22,500 nt of DNA from Tubiluchus corallicola (GCA_030141605.1 JAQGDQ010001098.1:1-22500), one strand, 5' to 3'. Counted from the stretch's first letter, positions 1-9,337 are shown. A program made the numbers and translations. The notes: a model not told the origin generated them from the sequence alone.

Positions 1-117
1 TAATCTTTATTTAAAGTCAGCTTTTGGGTCAACAATTAACATTAGCTCAAAGAGCTATTATCGCCGACTGTAAATAACAACCTACAACTACATAACAGAG
101 ACTATTATTACCCCACT

Positions 118-255
118 TTTACCCTAAATACCACGCGCCAGGCAGGGCAAAGCAGGTACCATTTTTAAAGTCTTTGGTATGACCCGGCCGCTGGTTCGAA
201 CTCACGACCTTCCAGACGGAAAACAGACGCATTACCACTAGACTAAACCGTCTGG
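118..255 (-). mobile_element. tRNA-derived SINE (5' tRNA-like head and part of body)
   Basis: On the minus strand, starting near 255, the sequence reads like the 5' half of a tRNA. An A-box-like stretch (TTTAGTCTAGTGGTAATGC) lies at about 228-246 and a B-box-like GAGTTCGAACC at about 193-203, with spacing typical of an internal RNA polymerase III promoter. A non-tRNA body follows, with CCTGCCTGGCGCG near 130-145. Cloverleaf pairing is poor, so this is a retroposon head and not a functional tRNA. The 3' boundary is uncertain; AT-rich sequence down to position 1 (ending TTAAATAAAGATTA on the minus strand) may be its tail. The SINE family is not identified. Confidence 0.7.
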
Positions 256-526
256 TCAATAGAACACAAATTCTCTCTGAATAGTAGTGGAAAACCAGTC
301 GAGGACCAAACACTTTGGCACTACAACTACAAGCAATTCATGACGTTAAACGAGAAAAATTAACGAAGAAATAAAAAGAAGAGAGTGATGACACCTTTCC
401 CATTGAGAAACCAACACGAATTGTTACTCTTCTCATGTAGCTAAAACAAAAAGAAATCAAGAAAAACTAAGAAATAGAAGCAATCAAAGGCCCGGATGTA
501 AATTAAATAATACATTTCTATGACAG
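256..526. other. Intron or upstream DNA without recognised feature
   Basis: AT-rich, stop-dense sequence between the SINE and the first recognisable protease exon. No earlier serine-protease exon (His57 or Asp102 region) is visible here, so the 5' exons of that gene lie left of the window. The stretch ends in a usable acceptor (TATGACAG at 519-526). Confidence 0.5.
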
Positions 527-672
527 GAACCGGAAGTGATGACTTTTTGAAGCAAGCTTACATTCCAGTGGTTGATGAATTTACATGCAACAGTGCTGGC
601 TACCACAATGGTCTCATCACACAGAACATGATGTGCGCTGGATATGACAGAAACTTTCATAGTGCTTGTGAG
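527..672 (+). CDS. Serine protease homolog (chymotrypsin fold), penultimate exon
   Basis: An exon of 146 bases between acceptor ACAG (523-526) and donor GAG|GTAGGT (673). It starts with the last two bases of a split Gly codon and ends in phase 0. The translation begins GTGSDDFLKQAYIPVV and continues through FTCN (Cys168 by chymotrypsin numbering) and MMCAGYD (Cys182) to HSACE (Cys191). Position 189, the base of the S1 pocket, appears to be Ser, which is chymotrypsin-like and not the Asp of trypsins. The reading frame joins without a break to the exon at 4367, giving the junction SACE|GDEGGPL. Because the next exon lacks the catalytic Ser, the product is a predicted pseudoprotease, as in haptoglobin, HGF or arthropod SPHs. 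Exons encoding the N-terminal half of the domain are outside the window, so any associated domains are unknown. Confidence 0.88.
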
Positions 673-2110
673 GTAGGTATCAGTAAATGAGAAATGAAGC
701 GTCTGTTGCACTTCCGGTCAGTTGTGGGCAGTTCATAGCACTTGCGTTATTTAAAGTGCATCAATATGAAACTTGAAGCAAAACCGGACCGATCTTAAAC
801 TGTAGGTCAAAATAATCTACTCTTTAAAATATTGAAAGGAAACATACTATTTTTTTCAAAAATGACTTATGGGAAAGAATTATTACCACACAAACAGAAT
901 TTCACGTTCGCACCACTAGTTCTTCACTGTTACATGCATTTCGTCATTCGCTAGTTAGACGGGCACTAGCACCTGCATTTCGGAAATGCACTGCAGAAAA
1001 AAACAGGTGCTGTACCTCTCAGTTCAGATGTGTTAGTTTGTGATGAACTACACAGGTTCGACAGCTCACGCGTGAGCACAATGGTAAATTTGAAATTTGA
1101 ATTTTATCTAAAAACTTGCCTAGTTTTAGTACAACACACTGAATATTTTACGGTAGCTCTGTAATTCAATTTTCGCTTTCGCAAACATGTGCCACACGCT
1201 CGTGGAATATTTTTGTTGTTGAAAATTATGTTAGTTTGTGATTGTGATATCGTCAATAGTTGGGATCTCCCGCAGTTAATCAATTTTTCAATCTATTATC
1301 TAATTATCAGAAATGCTTTTGCAGTATTAATTGTGTTAAAATGTATACCTTTACCGGACTTGAAAATGGGGTAGTATATGAAAAATCATCCTGTCTTCCT
1401 TTATTAATTTGGTTTGGCAAACTTTATGCAGAACAACTTTGTTTCGGCAGCGCAATTAGCAAGTTCTATTGCACGCACAATGTAGGCTTGTAAAGGGGTA
1501 AATGACAAGAGATATTTGATACATATGCGAAACGCAATACAAAATCTTGATACTGATACGTCAATGGAGATTTAGAGGCAAAGACATGGCAAGCTTGCAA
1601 TCAAGTTAATCAGGACAAACTGATCGCTCTTGTTTGAAGCCGGCCAATGTTGGCTCGTATCCACAAATAACAAAAAAAGGTTTAAAAAGCACGCATTACA
1701 TTAGTTTCTAGTAAAGGTTTGATCCTACATGTGACAAGAGTTTGTTTTTTAGAAACAAATGCTCAGACTAAAATAAAAATGTACAACTGTTTTACCCTCC
1801 TCCCCCGTCGTATGTACCACGCGAGTGAATGTGCAATTTCAAATGTCAAACTTTTCAAAATTTATTGGTCGTGCTGAAACACGCAATGCTGCGCGTTAGC
1901 CGTAAGAATCATGTACTTTTCTGCCACCAGGTGTACTTTCTCTGACATTGTCTGAGAATATGAATGGCAACAATGAGGTGTATAAACCTGAGTCACGGGA
2001 TAGGCTTACATATCACGTGACCTACTCTCCCCATTCGTCCAATCTGCTGCGATCTTAGAGTGTTTATATGTAAGGAACAGAAAAAGCCGAAGGGCCCAGT
2101 TCTGGTACAT
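673..2110. other. Protease intron, 5' part, no further feature seen
   Basis: Intronic AT-rich sequence. The small open frames at about 1189-1493 lack codon bias, splice context or recognisable motifs. No RNA gene or transposon end is visible. Confidence 0.5.
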
Positions 2111-2375
2111 TAGAGGATTGGATGTTTAAAACAATTGTGTACAGCGTTCTATGTTAGAGGATTGGGTGTTTAAAACAATTGTGTACAGCGTTCTACGTTA
2201 GAGGATTGGGTGTTTAAAACAATTGTGTACAGCGTTCTATGTTAGAGGATTGGGTGCTTAAAACAATTTTGTACAGCGTTCTACGTTAGAGTATTGGGTG
2301 TTTAAAACAATTGTGTACAGTGTTCTATGTTAGAGGATTGGGGTTTAAAACAATTGTGTACAGCGTTCTATGTAG
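2111..2375. repeat. 44-bp minisatellite, six copies
   Basis: Units beginning TAGAGGATTGG start at 2111, 2155, 2199, 2243, 2287 and 2331, an exact 44-bp period. Each carries GTTTAAAACAATTGTGTACAG followed by GTTCTAYG. Copies differ by only a few substitutions (GCTTAAAAC and AATTTTG in the fourth, GTATTGG and CAGTGTT in the fifth, a short deletion in the sixth), so the array is young. It lies in the last intron of the protease-like gene. Confidence 0.95.
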
Positions 2376-3025
2376 ACGAGGACAGAGGCTTTGATGTATG
2401 ATCAGATGTATTGTCTTCCGGGAAAAGTATGAAAATTCTCCTTTCAGTCTTTCCGGTTTTTTTTTCGTAACGAAACCTGATGCACCCGAGCAGTTTACTT
2501 GCATGTTATTCGTGAAATCTCCCGAGTGTGCCAGAATTTCAGGACTATTCCCCTGGAATTGGTGGCTCTAGGGTATTGTAGGCTCGAATGTCCCTTGTAC
2601 TTTTGATTGTGGATATTTTATCTTGTATGGCTGAAGGTGAAAGAATGTCTCGTTGATTTTAAACTCACAATTCCTTATTATACTTTTTCTATTTCTCAAT
2701 ATTATTTAAGCAAAATTAATTAAAAAAAACTGAAAAAATTCTCTTTAATGTCACTCAAACCCAGATCTTCTATGGTCCTGACCGAGGATTTAGTCCGTAT
2801 GTAAATAAGCTAGAATATTTTTGATTATGAAATGAAAGTGTATGCTAGCTAATGATTTAAGTAGCGTATTTTTTTGTTGTCTTATACAGTTATCAACATT
2901 AACTTTGGCTTAACAAAATCTTTTACACACCAAAAGTTTTTTCGTGTGATGAAGTCACTAGAAACTGGTGTTCTTAAGTTTTTGATACTTTTGTAGTTTT
3001 GCCTAACCCGGGAAATTGCGGTAAC
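2376..3025. other. Protease intron, middle part, no feature seen
   Basis: AT-rich intron sequence with poly-A and poly-T runs. No exon, transposon end or structured RNA can be supported. Confidence 0.4.

Positions 3026-3074
<49 letters not shown>
3026..3074. repeat. (ATT)n microsatellite
   Basis: About 16 perfect TAT/ATT trinucleotide units inside the protease intron. The poly-Ile and poly-Tyr frames crossing it are artefacts. Confidence 0.97.
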
Positions 3075-3136
3075 GAGCTGAACAGGGAACAGTGCATTAT
3101 ACAGTTCTATTCATAGGCACCAGGCTAGCCAACCTA

Positions 3137-3188
3137 CAGGTAATGTTATGACCTCCACTTTAAACTAGGAAGCCCATAACATTACCTG
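3137..3188. repeat. Short inverted repeat (hairpin), 14-bp perfect arms
   Basis: CAGGTAATGTTATG at 3137-3150 is matched by its exact reverse complement CATAACATTACCTG at 3175-3188, with a 24-base loop. It could be the remnant of a foldback or MITE. No target-site duplication is evident. Confidence 0.8.
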
Positions 3189-3653
<465 letters not shown>

Positions 3654-3949
3654 TAATTTATTTTATTAATTTTATTTAATTTATTTCAAACATTTACAGT
3701 CCATAGAATAATAAAAATAAGGTACAAGTAAAAATACAGAGTTAGTTTACAGAAGTTAGAATGTGTAATTAACAATCTTAACATCAGAACCACTTAGAAT
3801 CGCGCTAGAGCAGTAGAGATCAGCACTTCTTTTGGGTATGCTATATAAGCATTTGCTTTTATCAGAGTTATAACAAATATCATATATCGAACAGACATTG
3901 AAACTTTGGAACTGAAGTAGCAAAAACTCAAAGTCATCAATTAGTCATG
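3654..3949. other. Intron sequence between TTA array and LTR-like element
   Basis: AT-rich. Its last 16 bases (3934-3949) form one copy of the direct repeat that flanks the LTR-like element. Nothing else is recognised. Confidence 0.4.
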
Positions 3950-4318
3950 TGTTGTGTTTTGTTTCTCTCGGAAGGCTCGTAGAGAAAACCAGAAAACACT
4001 TCATCAAATTAAACTAGTTTATTAAGCGAGAATTCTACAACACAAAAGTATGAAGGAACGCGAAATGATTACACTAAACGTGAAAATCTGGAAAACGTTT
4101 GAGTGTATCTGAAAATGCAAGTATACAAGAGAATGTGTAAGTGGCGTCCGTGTGAATCTGTGTGCGTCTTTCAGCGGACTGCTTCGCCTTATATAGCGCG
4201 CCCGAGAAGCTTCCAGAAGTTTTGTTCCAGAACATTCCACACGGTAAGACGATCATTCCAACGGAACATTCTACAATGTTCTATGTAATTCTAATAGACG
4301 CCAGCGATCTCCACAACA
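3950..4318 (-). mobile_element. Solo-LTR-like element with heat-shock promoter
   Basis: A 369-bp block bounded by TGTTGTG and CACAACA, that is, TG...CA ends with a 7-bp terminal inverted repeat. It is flanked directly by a 16-bp direct repeat, TCATCAATTAGTCATG at 3934-3949 and TCATCAATTAGTCACG at 4319-4334 (15 of 16 identical). Read on the minus strand it has LTR architecture: heat-shock elements, then TATATAAGG (4187-4195), then a transcribed region, then AATAAA (reverse complement at 4018-4023) 68 bases before the 3' end. No second copy or internal retroviral coding sequence is in the window. The direct repeat is much longer than the 4-6 bp usual for LTR integration, so a Penelope-type or other retroelement, or chance at a repeated target, remains possible. 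It sits in the last intron of the protease-like gene, antisense to it. Confidence 0.65.
4187..4271 (-). promoter_or_regulatory. HSE cluster plus TATA box inside the LTR-like element
   Basis: Two perfect three-module heat-shock elements sit next to each other: GAAGCTTCCAGAA (4206-4218) and TTCCAGAACATTC (4225-4237). A further GAA/TTC pair lies at 4264-4271. On the minus strand these lie just upstream of GCTATATAAGG (4187-4197), a strong TATA box, which puts a start site near 4160. HSF1 trimers bind alternating nGAAn/nTTCn modules. Heat-inducible transcription is inferred from the motif arrangement only. Confidence 0.75.
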
Positions 4319-4366
4319 TCATCAATTAGTCACGGACATTGGTCATGGTCAAACAATTTTTTTCAG

Positions 4367-4552
4367 GGTGACGAAGGCGGTCCACTTATGTACGAGTACG
4401 GTGGTCATTGGAACGTCATTGGACTGTATTCGTGGGGTTCCGAGACTTGCATGGTGGACAAGAAGCCCGGAGTTTACGCTAGAGTAGCTGAGTATCGACG
4501 ATGGATTGAAGAGAAAATGAAGCCATACGGAGATGAACCAAACACGTGGTAA
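4367..4552 (+). CDS. Serine protease homolog, last exon; catalytic Ser replaced by Glu
   Basis: The acceptor TTTTTTTCAG (4357-4366) opens a 61-codon exon ending in TAA (4550-4552). It begins GDEGGPL, where active trypsin-fold enzymes have GDSGGP, so the Ser195 codon is GAA. The next stretch reads LMYEYGGHWNVIGLYSWG: Cys201 of the usual disulfide is Tyr, while SWGSETC keeps Trp215, Gly216 and Cys220. PGVYARVAEYRRWIEEKM is the standard C-terminal helix, followed by a short polar tail (PYGDEPNTW). Everything except the nucleophile and Cys201 is well conserved and there is no stop or frameshift, which argues for a maintained non-catalytic protein and against a decaying pseudogene. The motif CEGDEGGPL resembles the CEGDYGGPL of HGF-type pseudoproteases, by analogy only. 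Extracellular secretion is expected for the family but the signal peptide is not in the window. Confidence 0.92.
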   Translation, partial: GDEGGPLMYEYGGHWNVIGLYSWGSETCMVDKKPGVYARVAEYRRWIEEKMKPYGDEPNTW

Positions 4553-5110
4553 TCAGCAGTGGGGCTTCACGTGGAAACAGACTCTGAAAGATAGACCTTA
4601 ATTGTGGCATTAACGCAATTTAAATCAGCTTAGATAATTTTCGTGTTTCAGACAATTCATTGCTGTTTTAATTATTTAAATTGCATAATATGCAGTTTGT
4701 TAATAATTTTTATCGGTTAGTCATTAGCGAGTAATTGTAAATAAGTTAAAAATAATCAACATTTTGTACCAAAGCACTATAACCTTTCCTAGAATGAAAA
4801 TAAATTTTTTTCATCTTTTTTTGTAACTTTAATTAGGATTTGTGTTTGTTTGAGATTATCAAATACAAGACGCTAAATGAACTACGGAATAAAACAAAGA
4901 AGTTTGTAGATGTGAGTGTTGGTTTGTGATGATCCGACAGGCAAATGATTTTCAAATAAGTGCAAACATAAATAATGGGTTTTATTGAAACCGTTATTTA
5001 TTCATTTATTTTTCTTTATTGCAGTAAAAAATACGGCGGTTCACTTTTTCAACTCCAAAAGAATTCATAAAAATGAGTTGAAATTTAGTAGAAGAATTAA
5101 TTGGGATGTT
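4553..5110 (+). other. 3' UTR of the protease-like gene and downstream DNA
   Basis: AT-rich sequence after the TAA. AATAAA hexamers at 4799-4804 and 4888-4893 are candidate poly(A) signals, giving a 3' UTR of about 250-350 bases. Beyond that nothing is recognised except a TTTATT-rich patch near 4990-5015. Confidence 0.55.
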
Positions 5111-5735
5111 TTTGGTTCAAAACAAAAATTGTGGCAATTCGTTCGTCAGCTAATTAATACGTAGATCGCAAGCCGTGTTTAGCCCCGCCCAACTTGATGA
5201 CGTAACACACATTCTCACAAACTCCCATGCTGCAAGTGCTTGCAGTATATAAATAAACTGAAAAACATGGAAAATTTTGATACTACACTGCAAATTTAGT
5301 ACCAGTAAGTTTGGTACAGGTGAATTTGGTCCCAGTAATTTTAGTACAAGGAAATTTTGGTACCAGGAAAATTTCCTGCTAGAAATTTTTAGTACACTGA
5401 AATTTTGGCATTGGGGAAATTGGGTACAGAAAAATGTGGCACTGGTGAAATTTAATATAGTACGGCGAAGGTTCTCAAGCATTTTTGGCACAAGGTAAAA
5501 TTATTCCGGAACAGGTTTGGTGCTAGGAAAGTTTAACTGGTACTAGGAAAACATGTTACAAGGAAAGTATCTTTTATAAAATCTACAAAATGATAAAATT
5601 ATTCAGATCATATTAAACAACTGTTTAACTAAATAAATTTAAAGTTTAGAAGGATGAATGATTTACAAGGAAATTTGGAAGAGCCTTGGTTCAAAACAGA
5701 AAATTTGTAGCAGTTCATTAATTAGTCAATTAATT
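5111..5735. repeat. Decayed 16-bp tandem repeat between two diverged direct repeats
   Basis: From about 5284 to 5565 the sequence cycles through degenerate copies of TTTGGTACNAGGAAA at roughly 15-17 bp spacing: for example GGTACAGGTGAATTTGG, AGTACAAGGAAATTTTGG and GGTACCAGGAAAATTT. Outside it, TTGGTTCAAAACAAAAATTG (about 5112-5131) and TTGGTTCAAAACAGAAAATT (about 5691-5710), each with similar following sequence, form a diverged direct repeat of about 45 bp. It may be one old repetitive element. The frames crossing it are not genes. Confidence 0.6.
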
Positions 5736-5769
5736 AGAGGTGTTTAATTAAATTTACGTTGATTTAAAT

Positions 5770-5874
5770 TACATGTTCCCGCCGTCTACTTTGATGCTTT
5801 TATTTGCTTTGTTGCTGACCTATTATCTGTTTCTTTGTAATGTTGGTTCAATAAATAAATAAATAAACTGTAAA
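5770..5874 (+). mobile_element. Possible 3' tail of a non-LTR retrotransposon
   Basis: A less AT-rich stretch ends in CAATAAATAAATAAATAAAC (5849-5868), the form of the 3' end of CR1/L2-like LINE insertions (short tandem A-rich tail). No coding remnant is visible upstream, so the assignment is weak. Confidence 0.3.
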
Positions 5875-6310
5875 TAAACATCTAAAAGTAAAGCGTAAGC
5901 AGTAATTTTTGGAAACCATGTCTCTGTCGAAATTTAAGCGTGATAATTACAGCTGCAACATTAGCTCATTATTGTGCTATTAGATGAAAAATTCAAAAGA
6001 AAGCACAGGTTTTGGGTGCACAACATTTTTCAGGGAGAGAATAATATTACAGGTATCACCATTTAGTGAAAGAACATCAGTTAGATGCACAACACGTAAC
6101 TACATGCTTTTTCCACATCTCAGAAATTCAAATAGAAAAAAATATTATTGTTTATTGGTCCTAAAGTGACCAAAACTCATTTAACTAGAATTTTCAGAAG
6201 CTAAACAGCGAAAATTGTCACCGGAAACTTGAAAACTCACCATAATCACCTAGGCAACGGCGGTTACCCGTCTGCGTATTTACGTTCCAATAAATACGGG
6301 TAGCGCATCA
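5875..6310. other. Intergenic DNA, no feature seen
   Basis: AT-rich, with one 61-codon open frame (5984-6169) that shows no family resemblance or splice context. Confidence 0.4.
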
Positions 6311-6660
6311 CGCATTACGTACACACGGAAACACTTCTACTTGTTTAAATACAAACTGTTATATACGCATTACGGATCACGCATCACGCATTACGTACAC
6401 ATGGAAACACTTCTACTTGTTTAAATACAAACTGTTATATACGCATTACAGATCACGCAACGCGCTTTACGGATTGCGCATTACGTACACATGGAAACAC
6501 TTCTACTTGTTTAAATACAAACCGTTATAGACGCATTACGGATAACGCATCGCGCATTACGGATTACGCATTACGTACACATGGAAAAACTTCTACTTGC
6601 TTAAATACAAACTGTTATATACGCATTACGGATCACGCATCGCGCATTACGTACGCACGC
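6311..6660. repeat. 76/90-bp minisatellite with internal 14-bp sub-repeat
   Basis: CGCATTACGTAC recurs at 6311, 6387, 6477, 6567 and 6643, spacings of 76, 90, 90 and 76. Each unit has an AT half (ACTTCTACTTGTTTAAATAC) and a CpG-bearing half. The 14-bp length difference is an extra copy of a CGCGCATTACGGATTA-type sub-repeat. The CpG content is unusual for this AT-rich window. Confidence 0.9.
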
Positions 6661-7338
6661 AGTCGTAGCTTAAGTCTATCATCCTGATAACGTGGACACT
6701 TCACGACTAAATGCATTTATTTATTTCTCACAAAATGCAGTGTACATTCAATGACATATGGGACAATGTTTACAAAATGATATGCCAAAAAACTAATTGT
6801 TTACAATAAAATACTTCAAAGTATGAAGCATTTCTTTCAGCACACATTTAAAGAAAATCTTATAAGTACAACATTGGTAGTGAGAAAGGGTTAAGCAAGA
6901 CAAAACAGGGTTTGAAATTAGGGTGTGTATAGAGAAGAATGCGATTAGAGGTGCAGGTTAGCCAAGGGAGGTTAAGTAACGTAATATGTACATTTTATAC
7001 AAGAAACCTTGTATTTTGTTTTTGGTCAATTCATATCAAAATGAATATAATACTTATTAGTGGTTCACGGAGCAAGGTCGCTAGAGGTAAATAACAAAAT
7101 AAACAAGAGAGAAACAAAAAATTATTGTCATACCTTCATTGACATATTTATTAAAACGAGGTTTAGAGCAAAAAGCTCTTTTCAAATTTGACAATTTTTC
7201 ACGCTTATTCTTATTTTCCTTATTTCCCCAACGGGTCACACTCAGGAGACAAGTTAGGCAATTTGATTCTGTTTGAATGCATAGGGCAATTTCAAACAAT
7301 TGAAGTAGAACTAGGATTATATAGTACATTATTTAACA
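6661..7338. other. Intergenic DNA, no gene seen
   Basis: AT-rich sequence with a TTTATTTATTT patch near 6715-6726. The 82-codon minus-strand frame (7081-7329) is hydrophobic and low-complexity without any recognised motif. Confidence 0.4.
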
Positions 7339-7560
7339 CTGACTGACTGACTGACTGACTGACTGACTGACTGACTGACTGACTGACTGACTGACTGACT
7401 GACTGACTGACTGACTGACTGATTGACTGACTGACTGACTGACTGACTGACTGACTGACTGACTGACTGACTGACTGACTGACTGACTGACTGACTGACC
7501 CTCTGATTGACTGAGTGACTGACTGACTGACTGACTGACCGCCTGCCTGACTGACTGACC
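7339..7560. repeat. (CTGA)n microsatellite
   Basis: About 55 units of CTGA/GACT, nearly perfect to about 7498 and then interrupted (CCTCTGATTGACTGAG, CCGCCTGCC). The poly-(SVSQ) translations on the minus strand are artefacts of the tetranucleotide. Confidence 0.97.
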
Positions 7561-8250
7561 GACATAAGCAACGATACAATAATCGACAATAAAACATTAT
7601 ATTTAGCCGGTCATGTCGCGAACCCCTTAATTAACATTTATTTTAATTTTGTCTAATCATCACTGGTCACTTTTATGATTACTCATAAAAATATATTCAG
7701 ATATTTGCACTTGAACCATTAAAATATTGTATATAGTATATAATGTGTGCGTGGTAATTAGTGTATCTCCTCTACATACTAACAAAGAACTCACTATATA
7801 ATACATTTTATATATATATCTACATTATTTTATATAAATTTTATATATTTTAAAATTTATTATATAGTGCGTTGTTTATGAGACAACTTGTTACAGAGAA
7901 TAATGTAAGTATGTATTTGATAACGTAATTACTAGCATCGCTTTATATACTAGAGCGCAGTCATTGGACATTGGTCATTGAATATCGTCAGGCACCAAGG
8001 CCTGTGTCTTTGACTTTACAGATTTAGTCTAGTGTTGCTAAGATTTTTGGCTGTTACATCTATGAAAATTAAAATTTAACAATCGAAAATTTTTCAGCAT
8101 TCATGTTTTCCAGTGAGAATTTTCTGGAAATTTACTAGCATTTCCTCTCCACTGAAATCTGTCTAGTGCTCTTTGTTAGTTGTCTAATACAGACCTTTGG
8201 TACTGATATTGTTTGGTACAGACATTGCTCTGGCCGCCTTCACATAACAC
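7561..8250. other. Intergenic DNA with an AT-rich inverted repeat
   Basis: Very AT-rich. The only structure is the hairpin at 7792-7869, listed separately. No coding or RNA gene is recognised. Confidence 0.4.
7792..7869. repeat. AT-rich inverted repeat, 19-bp arms
   Basis: CACTATATAATACATTTTA (7792-7810) pairs with TAAAATTTATTATATAGTG (7851-7869) at 18 of 19 positions around a 40-base AT loop. The GC-closed outer ends (CACTATA...TATAGTG) look like short terminal inverted repeats, so it may be a tiny MITE. The adjoining bases show no clear duplication. Confidence 0.7.
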
Positions 8251-8864
8251 GCCATGGTGATGGAATCATGGCAAAGATACAAGTATCTCGGTAGTCTGCT
8301 GGCAACAGAAGACGACATATCAAGACGGAAGATAATGGCATTATCAGCTTAATCAAAACTCACAAAAGTTTTTGAGAATAGGAAGATTTCTTTGGAAACA
8401 AAAATTAAAATATTCTCAGCCTTAGTTGAAACTGTATTTTTGTATAACTCTGAGCTCTGGACATTAAAAGCAAATCATAAAGCTGAAATTGATGCGTTTC
8501 AAAGGCGAAATTACAGAAACATTTTGTGTATTAGATGGCCAAAGAAAATTTCAAACAAAGATCTATATGAAAATATAAAAGAAGAACCTTGGACAAGAAA
8601 AATAAAAAGACGCCGTTTAAGATGGATTGGGCACATGCTTAGACTACCTGATGATATTCCAGTGAAGATAGCTCTTCAACAAGCCATAGAACCAGCTAAA
8701 AAACCTGCAGGAGGACAAATGTTAACATATTTAGATTTTGCACAGAAAGATTTAAACACTTCAGCATTGATCCTTACAAATAAATGCACTTGGGGCATTG
8801 CGGCGAGCAGGGAATCCTGGCATGGGGAGGTGAGCAGAATCATGTCCTTGGACGTACGATTCTT

Positions 8865-8866
<2 letters not shown>
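8251..8866 (+). pseudogene. Non-LTR retrotransposon reverse transcriptase, C-terminal fragment
   Basis: The plus-strand translation has the typical C-terminal region of RTE/CR1-like LINE polymerases. RYKYLGSLL and DISRRK come first, then, after one in-frame TAA (8350-8352), TKIKIFSALVETVFLYNSEL, WTL, AFQRRNYRNIL, IRWPKKISN and RRRLRWIGHMLRLPDD. The polymerase motifs (YADD and upstream) are absent, so the copy is 5'-truncated, which is normal for target-primed reverse transcription. It runs to the (GAT)n tail at 8867. One stop and otherwise open sequence for about 600 bases suggest a fairly recent but dead insertion. No function for the host is indicated. Confidence 0.88.

Positions 8867-8928
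<62 letters not shown>
8867..8928 (+). repeat. (GAT)n tail of the retrotransposon fragment
   Basis: About 20 perfect GAT units begin where the reverse-transcriptase frame closes. RTE-type LINEs commonly end in short tandem trinucleotides of this kind, so the repeat is probably the 3' terminus of the insertion. Confidence 0.85.
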
Positions 8929-9210
8929 GATAGATATCTTTGACTATTTATTCACATCAGGTTTCTCTATATTCAATGCTGAAATGCATTTACTTCTTTT
9001 TATAAGGAATAAGAAATACTTTAAATAACTGATGCAGAGAATATTTTCTCGTTTGTTGTTAAATGTCTGTGTTAAATTTGATTGCGCAGCTAAGGCTGGT
9101 ATTTTCCTTTCTAATATCTTCAGCATTGTTGCGTAGACTTCTAACATATTACATTTCATGCATCACTTCTACCCTGACAGGGTTTTCAAGCTTATTTTGA
9201 TAGCGTTCCA
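8929..9210. other. Upstream intergenic DNA
   Basis: AT-rich, with no recognised feature. A plus-strand ATG at 9158 is in frame with the receptor exon but lies upstream of the proposed promoter and is not taken as the start. Confidence 0.4.
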
Positions 9211-9280
9211 TGACGTCAAAACGTTGCCATGGAGATTTGTTGCTATAGAGATTTGTAGCTATAGAGATGAAGTTTATAAA
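9211..9280 (+). promoter_or_regulatory. Candidate receptor promoter: CRE, three X-box-like motifs, TATA box
   Basis: Within 70 bases there are a full palindromic CRE, TGACGTCA-like (ATGACGTCAA, 9210-9219), and three copies of a 14-bp motif at 16-bp spacing: GTTGCCATGGAGAT (9223-9236), GTTGCTATAGAGAT (9239-9252) and GTAGCTATAGAGAT (9255-9268). A TATA-like TTTATAAA follows (9273-9280). The 14-mers resemble RFX X-boxes (GTTRCC-AT-GGYAAC type), the first best, with the final half-site imperfect. The block ends 57 bases before the receptor ATG, the expected place for a TATA promoter with a short 5' UTR. CREB/ATF and RFX binding are inferred from motif only. Confidence 0.6.
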
Positions 9281-9337
9281 CAGCTTTTGTCTAAATTTGT
9301 TATTTTTCAGTGGTCCGCAAATAATCACGCGACTAAA

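Noticed and set aside
178-255. Functional tRNA gene on the minus strand
   Set aside because: A- and B-box motifs are present but acceptor and anticodon stems do not pair well and the sequence continues as a SINE body.
7292-7597. SVSQ-repeat proteins on the minus strand
   Set aside because: Two frames of the same CTGA tetranucleotide array give the same pattern; there is no start context or flanking domain.
9158-9337. Upstream in-frame ATG of the receptor exon
   Set aside because: It would add 60 residues without a signal peptide and would place the CRE, X-box and TATA block inside coding sequence; the ATG at 9338 gives a clean signal peptide.
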